Origin: a virus
IMG/VR virus record: IMGVR_UViG_3300032265_000415
Span: 1 to 24,009 of that record
Direction: 5' to 3' (one strand)
Length of the DNA stretch: 24,009 nucleotides
Position 1 is the stretch's first letter, and each line of letters starts with the position of its first letter. The notes under the pieces were generated by a model, which worked only from the letters and a program-made list of their open reading frames with translations, did no database searches and was not told the origin of the DNA. Shown here piece after piece: positions 1 to 6,982 of the stretch. A program made the position numbers and the translations under genes.

Positions 1-60
1 TGTCGCTCATGCAACTCGGCAAAAGGAAAGAAAGATGACACAGAAAAACGGCAAGCGTGA
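1..60 (+). CDS. C-terminal end of a probable HNH endonuclease (partial, cut by window edge)
   Basis: Frame 1 is open from the window edge to TGA at 58-60 and encodes 19 residues beginning CRSCNSAKGKK. The CxxCNxxKG signature is typical of the last zinc-binding Cys pair of zinc-containing HNH nucleases, so this is probably the 3' end of such a gene. It overlaps the next gene by 26 nt, and the next gene's ribosome binding site lies inside it. The catalytic part is outside the window, so the call rests on a very short motif. An alternative is that frame 3, which ends at 36-38, carries the upstream gene, but its residues show no recognisable motif. Confidence 0.5.
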   Translation, partial: CRSCNSAKGKKDDTEKRQA

Positions 61-274
61 CTTTAAACACGCATACAAGCTACAGAAAGCAACTGGCGAA
101 ACCGAAGACCAACTCGAGCGCCAACGTGCAAGACGTAAGTATGACAAAGAAGGCATTGACCGCAAGGGTAAACACATTGACCATGTGAAACCTTTAAAGT
201 CAGGGGGCAAGTCCACGTCAGGAAACCTTAGACTACGAAGCCCCAAAGCAAACATGTCAGATAATAAAAAATAA
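35..274 (+). CDS. Small HNH-like (HNN variant) protein
   Basis: This 79-residue basic protein has its recognisable part in the C-terminal half: HIDH at 47-50, then a GG pair at 57-58, NLRL starting at N64, and a final N73. This follows the HNH nuclease layout (H-x-D-H, GG, N-L, final H or N) with Asn in place of the last His. The Cys pairs of zinc-type HNH proteins are missing. The first 40 residues are rich in Lys, Arg, Glu and Gln and probably helical. The start at 35 is supported by AAAGGAAAG just upstream, although the frame is open to the window edge. Family members nick or cut DNA; here it could also be a degenerate DNA-binding relative. It sits at the head of a DNA-metabolism run. Confidence 0.65.
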   Translation: MTQKNGKRDFKHAYKLQKATGETEDQLERQRARRKYDKEGIDRKGKHIDHVKPLKSGGKSTSGNLRLRSPKANMSDNKK

Positions 275-298
275 TACTGGCAACAACGAAAGGAAAAT

Positions 299-583
299 AT
301 GGAAATTCTTAAAAGTTTGTTTAAAGACTTTGGACTGACGTTTAGTTCACCTGAGCAGTTCCACGAAGTTTTTGACACCCCACTAGATGTAGTTGAAGCC
401 ATGTGGCAAGTGCGGTGGGGTAACAAGTGGGTTCCAGCCGAGGAGTTTAGCGACGATAAGTTTTGGGCGGCGGCATTAATGCGCTTATCAAATCAAGACT
501 TAGTCGAATCACACAGAATTGTCACCGCACCAGATGGCAATAGCGGTCTGGTATACAGGATGAAAAAACATGCAGATAATTGA
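299..583 (+). CDS. Hypothetical phage protein, 94 aa
   Basis: I do not recognise this protein. It is small and soluble-looking, with acidic and aromatic residues, several Trp residues (for example around MWQVRWGNKW in the middle) and no membrane segment or Cys motif. The start is well supported by AAAGGAAA at 289-296. It overlaps the following SNF2-type ATPase gene by 14 nt, which suggests co-translation, and the two may be functionally linked. The strand, spacing and RBS argue that it is real; a longer frame of 139 codons on the opposite strand at 7-426 is its shadow. Confidence 0.75.
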   Translation: MEILKSLFKDFGLTFSSPEQFHEVFDTPLDVVEAMWQVRWGNKWVPAEEFSDDKFWAAALMRLSNQDLVESHRIVTAPDGNSGLVYRMKKHADN

Positions 584-2129
584 GAATAAAGCGCTGGTGT
601 TTACCACCCGTAATCCTGAGAAATACTCCATCATTCCTAAACACGCTATCGTAGGTGAGCAAAATGGGGTATCTAAAGTTGCTGTGAAATGGGGTTTAGA
701 CGAAGTGCGTGTGCTCCGCAACCTAGGTGTTAAAAATGTACCTTCACCCATCCGCGCTAGGTATAACTGGCCGGGTATGTATAAACCATTCGACCATCAA
801 ATTGAAACCGCAGAGTTCCTGACACTACACCCAAGAGCCTTTGTGTTTAACGACCCCGGCACAGGGAAAACCCTTAGTGCGTTATGGGCGGCTGACTACC
901 TTATGAAGTTAGGAAAAGTTCGCCGTTGTTTAATTCTCTGTCCGCTATCCATCATGCACGACGCTTGGATGAACGGCATAGGCAAGAGCATCATCCATCG
1001 CTCAGTTATCGTAGCCCATCATGCGCAAGCCACACGACGTATTGAAATGGTACAGGGTAGTTATGAGTTTGTAGTAGTCAATTATGACGGCTTGAACCTG
1101 ATAGCTGACGAGGTGGTGGCAAACGGCAAATTCGACCTAGTTATTGTGGATGAAGCAAATGCCTACAAGAACCCCTCTACAAAGCGCTGGAAGTCTTTAA
1201 ATAAGATTCTGACACCCCATACCCTACTATGGATGATGACGGGCACACCAGCCTCACAATCGCCTGTGGATGCCTATGGTTTGGCTAGGCTAGTTAATCC
1301 CGCTGGAGTACCCAAATTTGCTACTGCATGGCGGGATAAAGTTATGCAAAAACTTACACAGTTCAAATGGGTTCCCAAGCAAGGTGCGGCTGAGGCAGTA
1401 TTTAACGCATTGCAGCCAGCGATTAGGTTCACTAAAGAAGAATGTACCGACTTGCCACCAGTCCTTACAGAGACCCGAGAAATACCGCTTACGCCACAGC
1501 AAATGAAATACTACCGCTTGATTAAAGACAAGATGGTTATGGAAGCGGCGGGTGAAACTGTTACGGCAGTTAATGCGGCGGCGGGGGTATCTAAGCTACT
1601 ACAAATATCTGCGGGTGCGGCATACACAGATGGGCATGAAGTTGTTGAATTTGATTGCGCCCCACGTTTAGCGGTACTACTGGAAGTACTAGAAGAAACT
1701 AGTAGGAAGGTAATTGTTTTTGCGCCGTTTAGACACAGCATAGACACTATCCATAACCACTTACTGAAACATAATGTGGCATCCGAGGTTATTCATGGGG
1801 ATGTGTCGGTATCTAAAAGAACGGACATATTTAAACGCTTTCAAACGCTCCCTGAGCCACGCATTTTAGTAGTACAACCCCAAGCCGCATCTCATGGTGT
1901 AACGCTTACTGCGGCTGATACAGTGGTGTTCTATGGCCCTGTAATGTCGGTTGAAACATACTTGCAGTGTATTGCTCGAGCCGACCGAATTGGACAAGAT
2001 TCCACTAAGGTGACTGTGATACACTTACAAGGTAGTGATATAGAAAAGAAGATGTTTACCCAATTAGAAAAACGGGTACGAGGACACGATATTCTGTTAA
2101 GCTTGTATAAAGAAGAAGTTAATTTGTAA
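570..2129 (+). CDS. SNF2-type superfamily 2 DNA helicase/ATPase
   Basis: This 519-residue protein has all the core SF2 motifs in order. The Walker A is DPGTGKT at 95-101 with K100. The DEAD-like box is DEAN at 194-197. Motif III is TGTP at 224-227. The C-terminal RecA lobe has motif VI, QCIARADRIGQ, at 466-476, with R470 and R473 as the likely arginine fingers. The R-x-x-R-I-G-Q form of motif VI is the SNF2/RapA hallmark, while the short length and lack of accessory domains match phage versions. It is expected to translocate on or remodel double-stranded DNA using ATP in replication or recombination, but its exact role is not shown. The start at 570 has AGGA at 557-560 and overlaps the upstream gene by 14 nt. 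Confidence 0.92.
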   Translation: MQIIENKALVFTTRNPEKYSIIPKHAIVGEQNGVSKVAVKWGLDEVRVLRNLGVKNVPSPIRARYNWPGMYKPFDHQIETAEFLTLHPRAFVFNDPGTGKTLSALWAADYLMKLGKVRRCLILCPLSIMHDAWMNGIGKSIIHRSVIVAHHAQATRRIEMVQGSYEFVVVNYDGLNLIADEVVANGKFDLVIVDEANAYKNPSTKRWKSLNKILTPHTLLWMMTGTPASQSPVDAYGLARLVNPAGVPKFATAWRDKVMQKLTQFKWVPKQGAAEAVFNALQPAIRFTKEECTDLPPVLTETREIPLTPQQMKYYRLIKDKMVMEAAGETVTAVNAAAGVSKLLQISAGAAYTDGHEVVEFDCAPRLAVLLEVLEETSRKVIVFAPFRHSIDTIHNHLLKHNVASEVIHGDVSVSKRTDIFKRFQTLPEPRILVVQPQAASHGVTLTAADTVVFYGPVMSVETYLQCIARADRIGQDSTKVTVIHLQGSDIEKKMFTQLEKRVRGHDILLSLYKEEVNL

Positions 2130-2193
2130 AGAAAACCCTATATTGGGTTGTATTCGCACCGCTATTGTTGTAAAGTATTTGACATAGACGTTG

Positions 2194-2200
2194 AAAGGAG
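2194..2200 (+). promoter_or_regulatory. Ribosome binding site deciding the start of the 136-aa gene
   Basis: AAAGGAG lies 7 nt before ATG 2208. This favours ATG 2208 over the in-frame TTG at 2148, which would add 20 residues but has no comparable Shine-Dalgarno sequence. Confidence 0.8.
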
Positions 2201-2207
2201 AAATCAA

Positions 2208-2618
2208 ATGTCTGATGAAAATGAAGTAGTACCGCTAGATAAACTAGCAAGGATTTACCGCAAGATATACTCAAGAGTTCAAGAGCTAACTCGTGAATAT
2301 GAAAGTGAAATAGAAAAGCTCAAAGCGCAACAAGATGAATTAAAGAACGCTATGAAAGATGCAATGGTAGCGCTTGGTACTAATTCGGTGAAGACTGATG
2401 AAGGTACTATTATCTTGTCGCAAAAGACTCGTTACTACACAGACGACTGGGATTCTTTTAAGACGTTTGCCGTAGACAATGATGCTTTAGATTTGTTCGA
2501 GAAGCGTATATCGCAGAAGAACATGGCCTTGTTCCTAGAGGAAAACCCGGGGCTTGTACCGGCTGGGTTAAACTCCTTGCAGGATTTTGCAGTAACAGTT
2601 CGTAAACCAACTAAATAA
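2208..2618 (+). CDS. Coiled-coil phage protein, possibly Gam-like host-nuclease inhibitor
   Basis: This is a 136-residue protein starting at ATG 2208. Residues about 10-55 are a charged helix with heptad-like spacing (coiled coil). A beta-hairpin-like stretch follows (SVKTDEGTIILSQKTRYY). Then comes a helical part, FEKRISQKNMALFLEENPG, and the end VPAGLNSLQDFAVTVRKP. The final segment (about VPxGLN...VTVRKP) is one I associate with many uncharacterised phage proteins. The order coiled coil, beta hairpin, R-x-(I/N)-x-K helix and beta end loosely resembles Mu Gam, which binds DNA ends and blocks RecBCD, but I see no decisive match. Its place between a helicase and a candidate ssDNA-binding protein fits a DNA-protection or recombination role. 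The gene is certain; the function is not. Confidence 0.85.
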   Translation: MSDENEVVPLDKLARIYRKIYSRVQELTREYESEIEKLKAQQDELKNAMKDAMVALGTNSVKTDEGTIILSQKTRYYTDDWDSFKTFAVDNDALDLFEKRISQKNMALFLEENPGLVPAGLNSLQDFAVTVRKPTK

Positions 2619-2630
2619 GGAAATAGAAAA

Positions 2631-3521
2631 ATGAGTGAACTCACTACATTTAACCCCTCAAAACTACCAGCCTTTGCAAAGAGCGCAGAATTATCTTCAT
2701 TAGCTAAGAGCTTAGCTGGCGGTGTCGGGGTCTCACAAAAACGTATCTCAACGAAGGGTGGAGTATTCCGTTTAATTGCTGGCGGTAAAGAAGTAGCCGC
2801 TATTGATGACAGACATCTTGACGTAGTTATTGTTCAAGCTGCTCCAAAAATTAGTCGTACATACTATGCTGGCACTTATGAGGAAGGAGCTAACTCAGCG
2901 CCTACTTGTTGGTCTGCTGATGGTGATACACCTGATGCAAGCATTGATGCGCCACAAGCGCCATCGTGCGCTAGCTGTCCACAAAATGCCAAAGGCTCAG
3001 GTCTAGGTGATTCACGTGCTTGCCGTTTTAGCCAGCGCTTAGCAGTTGTTTTGGCTAACGACATGGAAGGCGACGTAATGCAGTTAACCCTAGCGGCTAC
3101 TTCTATCTTTGGTAAAGAAGATGGGGACAAGCGCCCACTTCAAGCGTATGCCCGCTACTTGGCGGCTCAAAGCATTAACCCTGAGACCCTTGTTACCCGT
3201 ATGCGCTTTGACACTAAAGCCGCAGTACCCAAGTTGTTCTTCCAACCTATGCGTTGGTTGACTGATGATGAGTATGCGGTGTGCGCTAAGAAAGGGCAAT
3301 CTACCGACGCTAAAAACGCTATCACGATGAGCGTATCTAAAAAGAAAGATGAGCCTATTGCTATTGAAGGTAAGAAACCAGCCGCTAAAGTAGAAGCGGC
3401 TAGCGATGAAGTTGATGAACCCGAAGTACGCAAACCAGCTACTAAACCAAATGCAGTACCAGCTAAAAAAGCTGGCAAGTTGGCAGAAGTAATTGGTGAG
3501 TGGGAAACAGACGACGAGTAA
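2631..3521 (+). CDS. Cys4 protein with acidic tail, candidate ssDNA-binding protein
   Basis: This 296-residue protein has three visible parts. Residues 1-90 hold Ser/Ala-rich and beta-type sequence (VFRLIAGGKEV...). A Cys4 cluster, C93-x19-C113-x2-C116-x14-C131, probably binds zinc. The region up to about 225 is beta/alpha. Residues about 230-285 are a Lys/Ala/Pro linker, followed by an acidic C-terminus (GEWETDDE). A zinc-containing core, flexible linker and short acidic tail is the layout of phage ssDNA-binding proteins such as T4 gp32, and the acidic tip also resembles T7 gp2.5 and bacterial SSB. The position next to helicase and primase genes agrees. No family was recognised with certainty, so the function is inferred. 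The RBS AAGGAAA precedes ATG 2631. Confidence 0.85.
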   Translation: MSELTTFNPSKLPAFAKSAELSSLAKSLAGGVGVSQKRISTKGGVFRLIAGGKEVAAIDDRHLDVVIVQAAPKISRTYYAGTYEEGANSAPTCWSADGDTPDASIDAPQAPSCASCPQNAKGSGLGDSRACRFSQRLAVVLANDMEGDVMQLTLAATSIFGKEDGDKRPLQAYARYLAAQSINPETLVTRMRFDTKAAVPKLFFQPMRWLTDDEYAVCAKKGQSTDAKNAITMSVSKKKDEPIAIEGKKPAAKVEAASDEVDEPEVRKPATKPNAVPAKKAGKLAEVIGEWETDDE

Positions 3522-3527
3522 TTAACA

Positions 3528-3544
3528 GGGGGGCTTGTCCCCCC
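3528..3544 (+). other. G6/C6 stem-loop between two early genes
   Basis: GGGGGG (3528-3533), loop CTTGT, CCCCCC (3539-3544) form a perfect 6-bp G:C stem starting 7 nt after the stop codon of the Cys4 protein gene. It is followed by AACCTAACG rather than a run of T, so it is not a classical intrinsic terminator. It may mark an RNA end, stabilise the 3' end or reduce read-through to the HTH gene that starts 22 nt later. Confidence 0.6.
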
Positions 3545-3565
3545 AACCTAACGAGAAAAATAACA

Positions 3566-3832
3566 ATGCCGTATTCAGATAAGATAATTGCAGAAACAGC
3601 AAAGGCTCCTAAGTCATTAGGAAACCTATTAGGAAGATGGGCGGTCAAGCTCGACTTCCCAGTAATAAAAATATCCGATTACACCGGAGCAACACGTCAG
3701 TCTATTTATAATTGGTTTGGTGGTTCAGAAGTATCGCCAGCATACCGCAGAAGTGTAGAGAATTTACTGGCCATCCTACAAACAAGCAGTACCGCAGAGG
3801 AGGCAATGAGAAAATGCAACAAGAACAAATAA
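3566..3832 (+). CDS. Small helix-turn-helix DNA-binding protein
   Basis: This 88-residue protein contains a helix-turn-helix at about residues 33-53 (VIKISDYTGATRQSIYNWFGG), in which TGATRQSIYNW has the look of a turn plus recognition helix of the Cro/CI type. A C-terminal helix (residues 58-72, YRRSVENLLAIL) may support dimer formation. It probably binds a phage operator and regulates early or middle genes, although a replication role is possible. I chose ATG 3566 rather than the longer frame from 3500, because the longer form would run back through the G6/C6 hairpin and into the upstream coding region. Its RBS is weak (ACGAGAAAAA), suggesting low expression. The last 19 nt overlap the next gene. 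Confidence 0.72.
   Translation: MPYSDKIIAETAKAPKSLGNLLGRWAVKLDFPVIKISDYTGATRQSIYNWFGGSEVSPAYRRSVENLLAILQTSSTAEEAMRKCNKNK
3797..3803 (+). promoter_or_regulatory. Ribosome binding site of the 51-aa gene, inside the HTH gene
   Basis: GAGGAGG stands 10 nt before ATG 3814 and lies within the 3' end of the HTH gene. It supports a short 51-residue protein rather than the 85-codon open frame from 3712. Confidence 0.65.
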
Positions 3833-3969
3833 CATCCCCTATTAACCCACGCATATTAACCGACCGAGAATTAGTTAACTTTGCTGAACGATTTTTGTTA
3901 GCGGGTGGCAGTATGCCCGAAGATTTTCAGCAAGAGATTGTAGATAGATTATACAAACGAGTTAATTAA
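3814..3969 (+). CDS. Hypothetical small phage protein, 51 aa
   Basis: Translation from ATG 3814 gives 51 residues. The core (ILTDRELVNFAERFL ... MPEDFQQEIVDRLYKRV) resembles short helical proteins common in tailed phages, with an LTDREL start and an acidic/Arg helix at the end. No function is known to me. It overlaps the HTH gene by 19 nt and ends 14 nt before the primase-helicase gene, so all three are probably on one transcript. The longer frame from ATG 3712 would overlap the HTH coding region by 121 nt and lacks an RBS. Confidence 0.65.
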   Translation: MQQEQITSPINPRILTDRELVNFAERFLLAGGSMPEDFQQEIVDRLYKRVN

Positions 3970-3983
3970 TTTAAGGGGTTACT

Positions 3984-6845
3984 ATGAAGTCGCAGGAATT
4001 CCTAGCGACTGTGCTCCCGTCTTCAGGTAAGTATTGCGCCTGTGAACTGAGTACAGACAAGAAAGAGCATGTCTTTGTCGATGACATTGACAGTTTATAT
4101 AAAGTTGCCGTTGATTTTAGTCAACGGGGCTTAGATGCGTATTTTGCATTAGCGTCATTTGGAGAATCTAGTAGACTTTCTAAGAACGCTGTCAAGATGC
4201 GTGCGTTGTTTTTAGATATTGATTGCGGTGTTGGGAAAGACTATGATAGTAAACAGGCGGCTGCGGCGGCATTGGGTACCTTTTTGTCCGAAACTTCGCT
4301 AATAGACCTAGGCGAGCCATACGTCAATGATAGTGGTGGTGGATTACACGTCTACTGGCCTTTAACTGAAGACGCTGACATTGCGGTTTGGAAACCCGTT
4401 GCTGAAAACCTTAAGAGACTCTGCAAGCAGAAGAACTTCAACATAGACTTTGGTGTAACTGGCGATGCTTCTCGAGTACTGCGTGTACCTGACACCAACA
4501 ACTACAAGAAAGCTAAGCCACGTCTTGTGCGCATTAAAGTAGAGGGCAAGACATTTGAACTCGAACGAATCAACGCTATTCTTAAAGACCAGCTTACAGT
4601 AACCTACGAAGAAACTTCTTTAAATATTCCCGGCTCTCGCCCTAAAGAAACAGGGGCAACCAGTGTCAAGCTTCTTGAAAACTCAAGCACTTTCTTCAAA
4701 AACATAATTGAAAAAGCTAATGGCTGTGCACAGTTAAAACATTACCAAGAACACGCAAATGAAGACGGCATGGAGCCGTTGTTCTTCAACATAGTCTCAT
4801 GGGCTAAGAAATGCGATGATGGCTATGAGTGGGCGCAGAAGTTAGGTGCGATGCATCCGTATGATGAAGACCGCATCAACACTAAATGGAACAGCACTAA
4901 AGGCCCAAGTCCATGTTTAAAGCTAGATGAAGTAAATCCCGGTATCTGCACAAGCTGTCCGCATTTCGGTAAAATTACTAATCCACTAATATGGGGTAGA
5001 GAATTAAAAACTGACAATACTGAAAAAGAAATTGTCATGGAACGCATGGCTGTGGAAGAAACCGAAGAAGTAATAGCGCCAACAGTTACTAAGCCTGTTC
5101 CACCAAGAGGATATAGCTATGGTCAGAATGGCGGTATCTATGTAGATAAAACTGAGGAAGATTCTCAGGGAAACAAAACGCGGAAGCAGATTATGCTACT
5201 GCCTTATGACATGTTTGTAGTGGATATATTAAATCGTAATGGCGACCACATTGTACATATGGTTGCTTGCAGACCCGAAGGGGCGATTGATATTCTGCTT
5301 CCACAACGTGCTGTGGTAAGTAAAGATGAAACAGTTAAAGCTTTGGCAAACCAAAACATCATTGCAGCGTTTGGCGCTGGCAATGATAAAAATCTATCTG
5401 ATTATGTGCGAGCTTGCGTTGAACAGGCTAGTGCTAATAAGAAAGCAATTAAAATCCCCAACAACTGCGGATGGCAAGAGGACAAAACCTTTGTATATAA
5501 CAGTCATATCTATACCAAAACCGGAAAGAAAATATTTGTTCCTACACCCGGACTTGAAAACGTCAATCAGCACACACAGCCCTCAGGAACGCTTGATGGT
5601 TGGAAAGACGTTATTAACCTTTTTGTTAAGCGAGAAATATGGAACATCCTAACAATGGGTTTAGTTGGGCCTGCATCGTTGCTTATGGAGTTCTCAGGCT
5701 TTAACGGCATGACGTATCACTTGGGTTCTAGTGATTCAGGTACGGGTAAATCGTTAGCGCTTTCTATTGCCGAGAGTTTCTTTGGGCAACCGGGTATGTA
5801 TCGTGTAGGTCAAGCAACATCTGCGGTAGCTCTACAACAACGTCAGGGTATCTTGGGTAGCTTGCCTTTAGTAACTGACGAGATTACCGCTAAGAACCGA
5901 GGTGACTTTGAGTGGCTTCCTACATTCCTCCTAGACCAATCACAAGGTAAAGGCAAGGAGCGTATGGAGAGCAACGCTAACAAAGAGCGACTCAACGTAT
6001 TAAACTGGAAATCTACCGCCTTACTGACTTCTAATACCCACGTGTTTGACTTCTTAGGCGGTATGCGTAAGCACGCTTCACAGGCTGAGATGCTTCGTGT
6101 TTTAGAAGAATGTCCAACAGTTAAGTTGGAGTGGAATGATACAGAATCACTTATCCTTGACCAACTAAAAACCAATTACGGAGTTGTAGGCGATTTGCTT
6201 ATTACTTGGATGGTTCAAAATCAGGAGATTGTTAAAGATGTATTTAAGAAGACACACGAGATGCTCAAGAAAGAGTTCAATACAACGAACGATGAGCGTT
6301 ACTGGAGTGCTGGAAATGCTGCTGTTGTTGGTATTACCGTTCTTCTTGGCAGTAAGTATTCCAATATTATTGATATACCTGTTAAGCCTGTCATTGAAGT
6401 CCTTCGTGGAATGGTTGATAGAGCACGTGCGGTAGTATTTGGTTCTAGAAAATCTGCGGAAGATGTGCTTAATGCTTACACTCGTGAGAACTATGGCAAG
6501 TTTATTGTGGTTAAGAACTTCAACGGAGTGCTAGAAGCTACGCTAGGAGAAGGCGGTATTGTTGACCAGTCTATTACACGCTCACAAGTTGCAGGGCGAA
6601 TTGATAGGGGGCTAAACCCCGGCTGGATTGATTACTATATTGAAGAACAACTTCTGCGGTCGCACTGTGTATCAATGAGCTTTGGCTACTCAACCTTTAA
6701 GAAACAAATGGAAGCGCTCAAAGGCTTTAAGGTTAACTATATAGAAAAGAAAAATATGTTATCTAAAACTAAAGGCCCAAGTATGCGAGTTAATGTTATG
6801 CAAATTAGCCGCCGTATTTCAGACGAAGATGACTCGGAAGATTAG
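3984..6845 (+). CDS. Primase-helicase: AEP-type primase fused to DUF927-like helicase
   Basis: This is a 953-residue replication protein. The N-terminal third resembles archaeo-eukaryotic-type primases: LFLDIDCG with D78 and D80 as likely metal ligands, SGGGLHVYW at 117-125, and ASRVLRVPDTNNYK at 162-175. A middle Cys cluster follows (C311, C322, C325, perhaps H327) in a GPSPCL...CTSCP context, as in phage primase C-terminal regions. The C-terminal half is a P-loop ATPase of DUF927 type: SGTGKS with K589, Walker B LVTDE at about 629-633, then GKGKERM and a sensor-like TALLTSNTH. It should prime and unwind DNA at the phage fork. RBS AAGGGG precedes ATG 3984. It is the last gene of the plus block, and a terminator follows 20 nt after its stop. 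Confidence 0.88.
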   Translation: MKSQEFLATVLPSSGKYCACELSTDKKEHVFVDDIDSLYKVAVDFSQRGLDAYFALASFGESSRLSKNAVKMRALFLDIDCGVGKDYDSKQAAAAALGTFLSETSLIDLGEPYVNDSGGGLHVYWPLTEDADIAVWKPVAENLKRLCKQKNFNIDFGVTGDASRVLRVPDTNNYKKAKPRLVRIKVEGKTFELERINAILKDQLTVTYEETSLNIPGSRPKETGATSVKLLENSSTFFKNIIEKANGCAQLKHYQEHANEDGMEPLFFNIVSWAKKCDDGYEWAQKLGAMHPYDEDRINTKWNSTKGPSPCLKLDEVNPGICTSCPHFGKITNPLIWGRELKTDNTEKEIVMERMAVEETEEVIAPTVTKPVPPRGYSYGQNGGIYVDKTEEDSQGNKTRKQIMLLPYDMFVVDILNRNGDHIVHMVACRPEGAIDILLPQRAVVSKDETVKALANQNIIAAFGAGNDKNLSDYVRACVEQASANKKAIKIPNNCGWQEDKTFVYNSHIYTKTGKKIFVPTPGLENVNQHTQPSGTLDGWKDVINLFVKREIWNILTMGLVGPASLLMEFSGFNGMTYHLGSSDSGTGKSLALSIAESFFGQPGMYRVGQATSAVALQQRQGILGSLPLVTDEITAKNRGDFEWLPTFLLDQSQGKGKERMESNANKERLNVLNWKSTALLTSNTHVFDFLGGMRKHASQAEMLRVLEECPTVKLEWNDTESLILDQLKTNYGVVGDLLITWMVQNQEIVKDVFKKTHEMLKKEFNTTNDERYWSAGNAAVVGITVLLGSKYSNIIDIPVKPVIEVLRGMVDRARAVVFGSRKSAEDVLNAYTRENYGKFIVVKNFNGVLEATLGEGGIVDQSITRSQVAGRIDRGLNPGWIDYYIEEQLLRSHCVSMSFGYSTFKKQMEALKGFKVNYIEKKNMLSKTKGPSMRVNVMQISRRISDEDDSED

Positions 6846-6864
6846 AGTGCACTACCCATGGTTA

Positions 6865-6891
6865 ACGACCCCACAGAAGGGGTCGTTTTTT
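6865..6891 (+). terminator. Intrinsic terminator of the plus-strand block
   Basis: ACGACCCC (6865-6872), loop ACAGAA, GGGGTCGT (6879-6886), followed by a T run to 6891, form a perfect 8-bp stem and U-tract. It lies 20 nt after the primase-helicase stop. On the minus strand the same hairpin would be followed by TAACCATGG, not a U run, so it should work mainly on plus transcripts. The rest of 6846-6982 shows no gene. Confidence 0.92.
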
Positions 6892-6982
6892 GTTCCGACA
6901 TTAAAGCTAGAAGAGACTAGAGAAGCTGGGTTAAAAGCCGCCGTCTATCACCAAGTTCGAGCTAAAGCAGAGTTTGGTATTG

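Noticed and set aside
7-426. 139-codon open frame on the minus strand
   Set aside because: It lies opposite two plus-strand genes with good RBSs, has no RBS or recognisable motif, and is best explained as their shadow.
2134-2149. AACCC/GGGTT stem-loop in the gap before the 136-aa gene
   Set aside because: Only 5 bp and no following T run, so it is too weak to call a terminator.
2179-2209. TTGACA at 2179 as a promoter -35 box
   Set aside because: The best -10 candidate is a weak TCAAAT with 19-nt spacing and would place the transcript start after the start codon of the 136-aa gene.
3500-3565. Longer N-terminus for the HTH protein
   Set aside because: It would start inside the upstream gene and run through the G6/C6 hairpin; residues before ATG 3566 are unlike a folded start.
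3712-3813. Longer N-terminus for the 51-aa protein
   Set aside because: It would overlap the HTH gene by 121 nt and lacks an RBS; ATG 3814 has GAGGAGG upstream.
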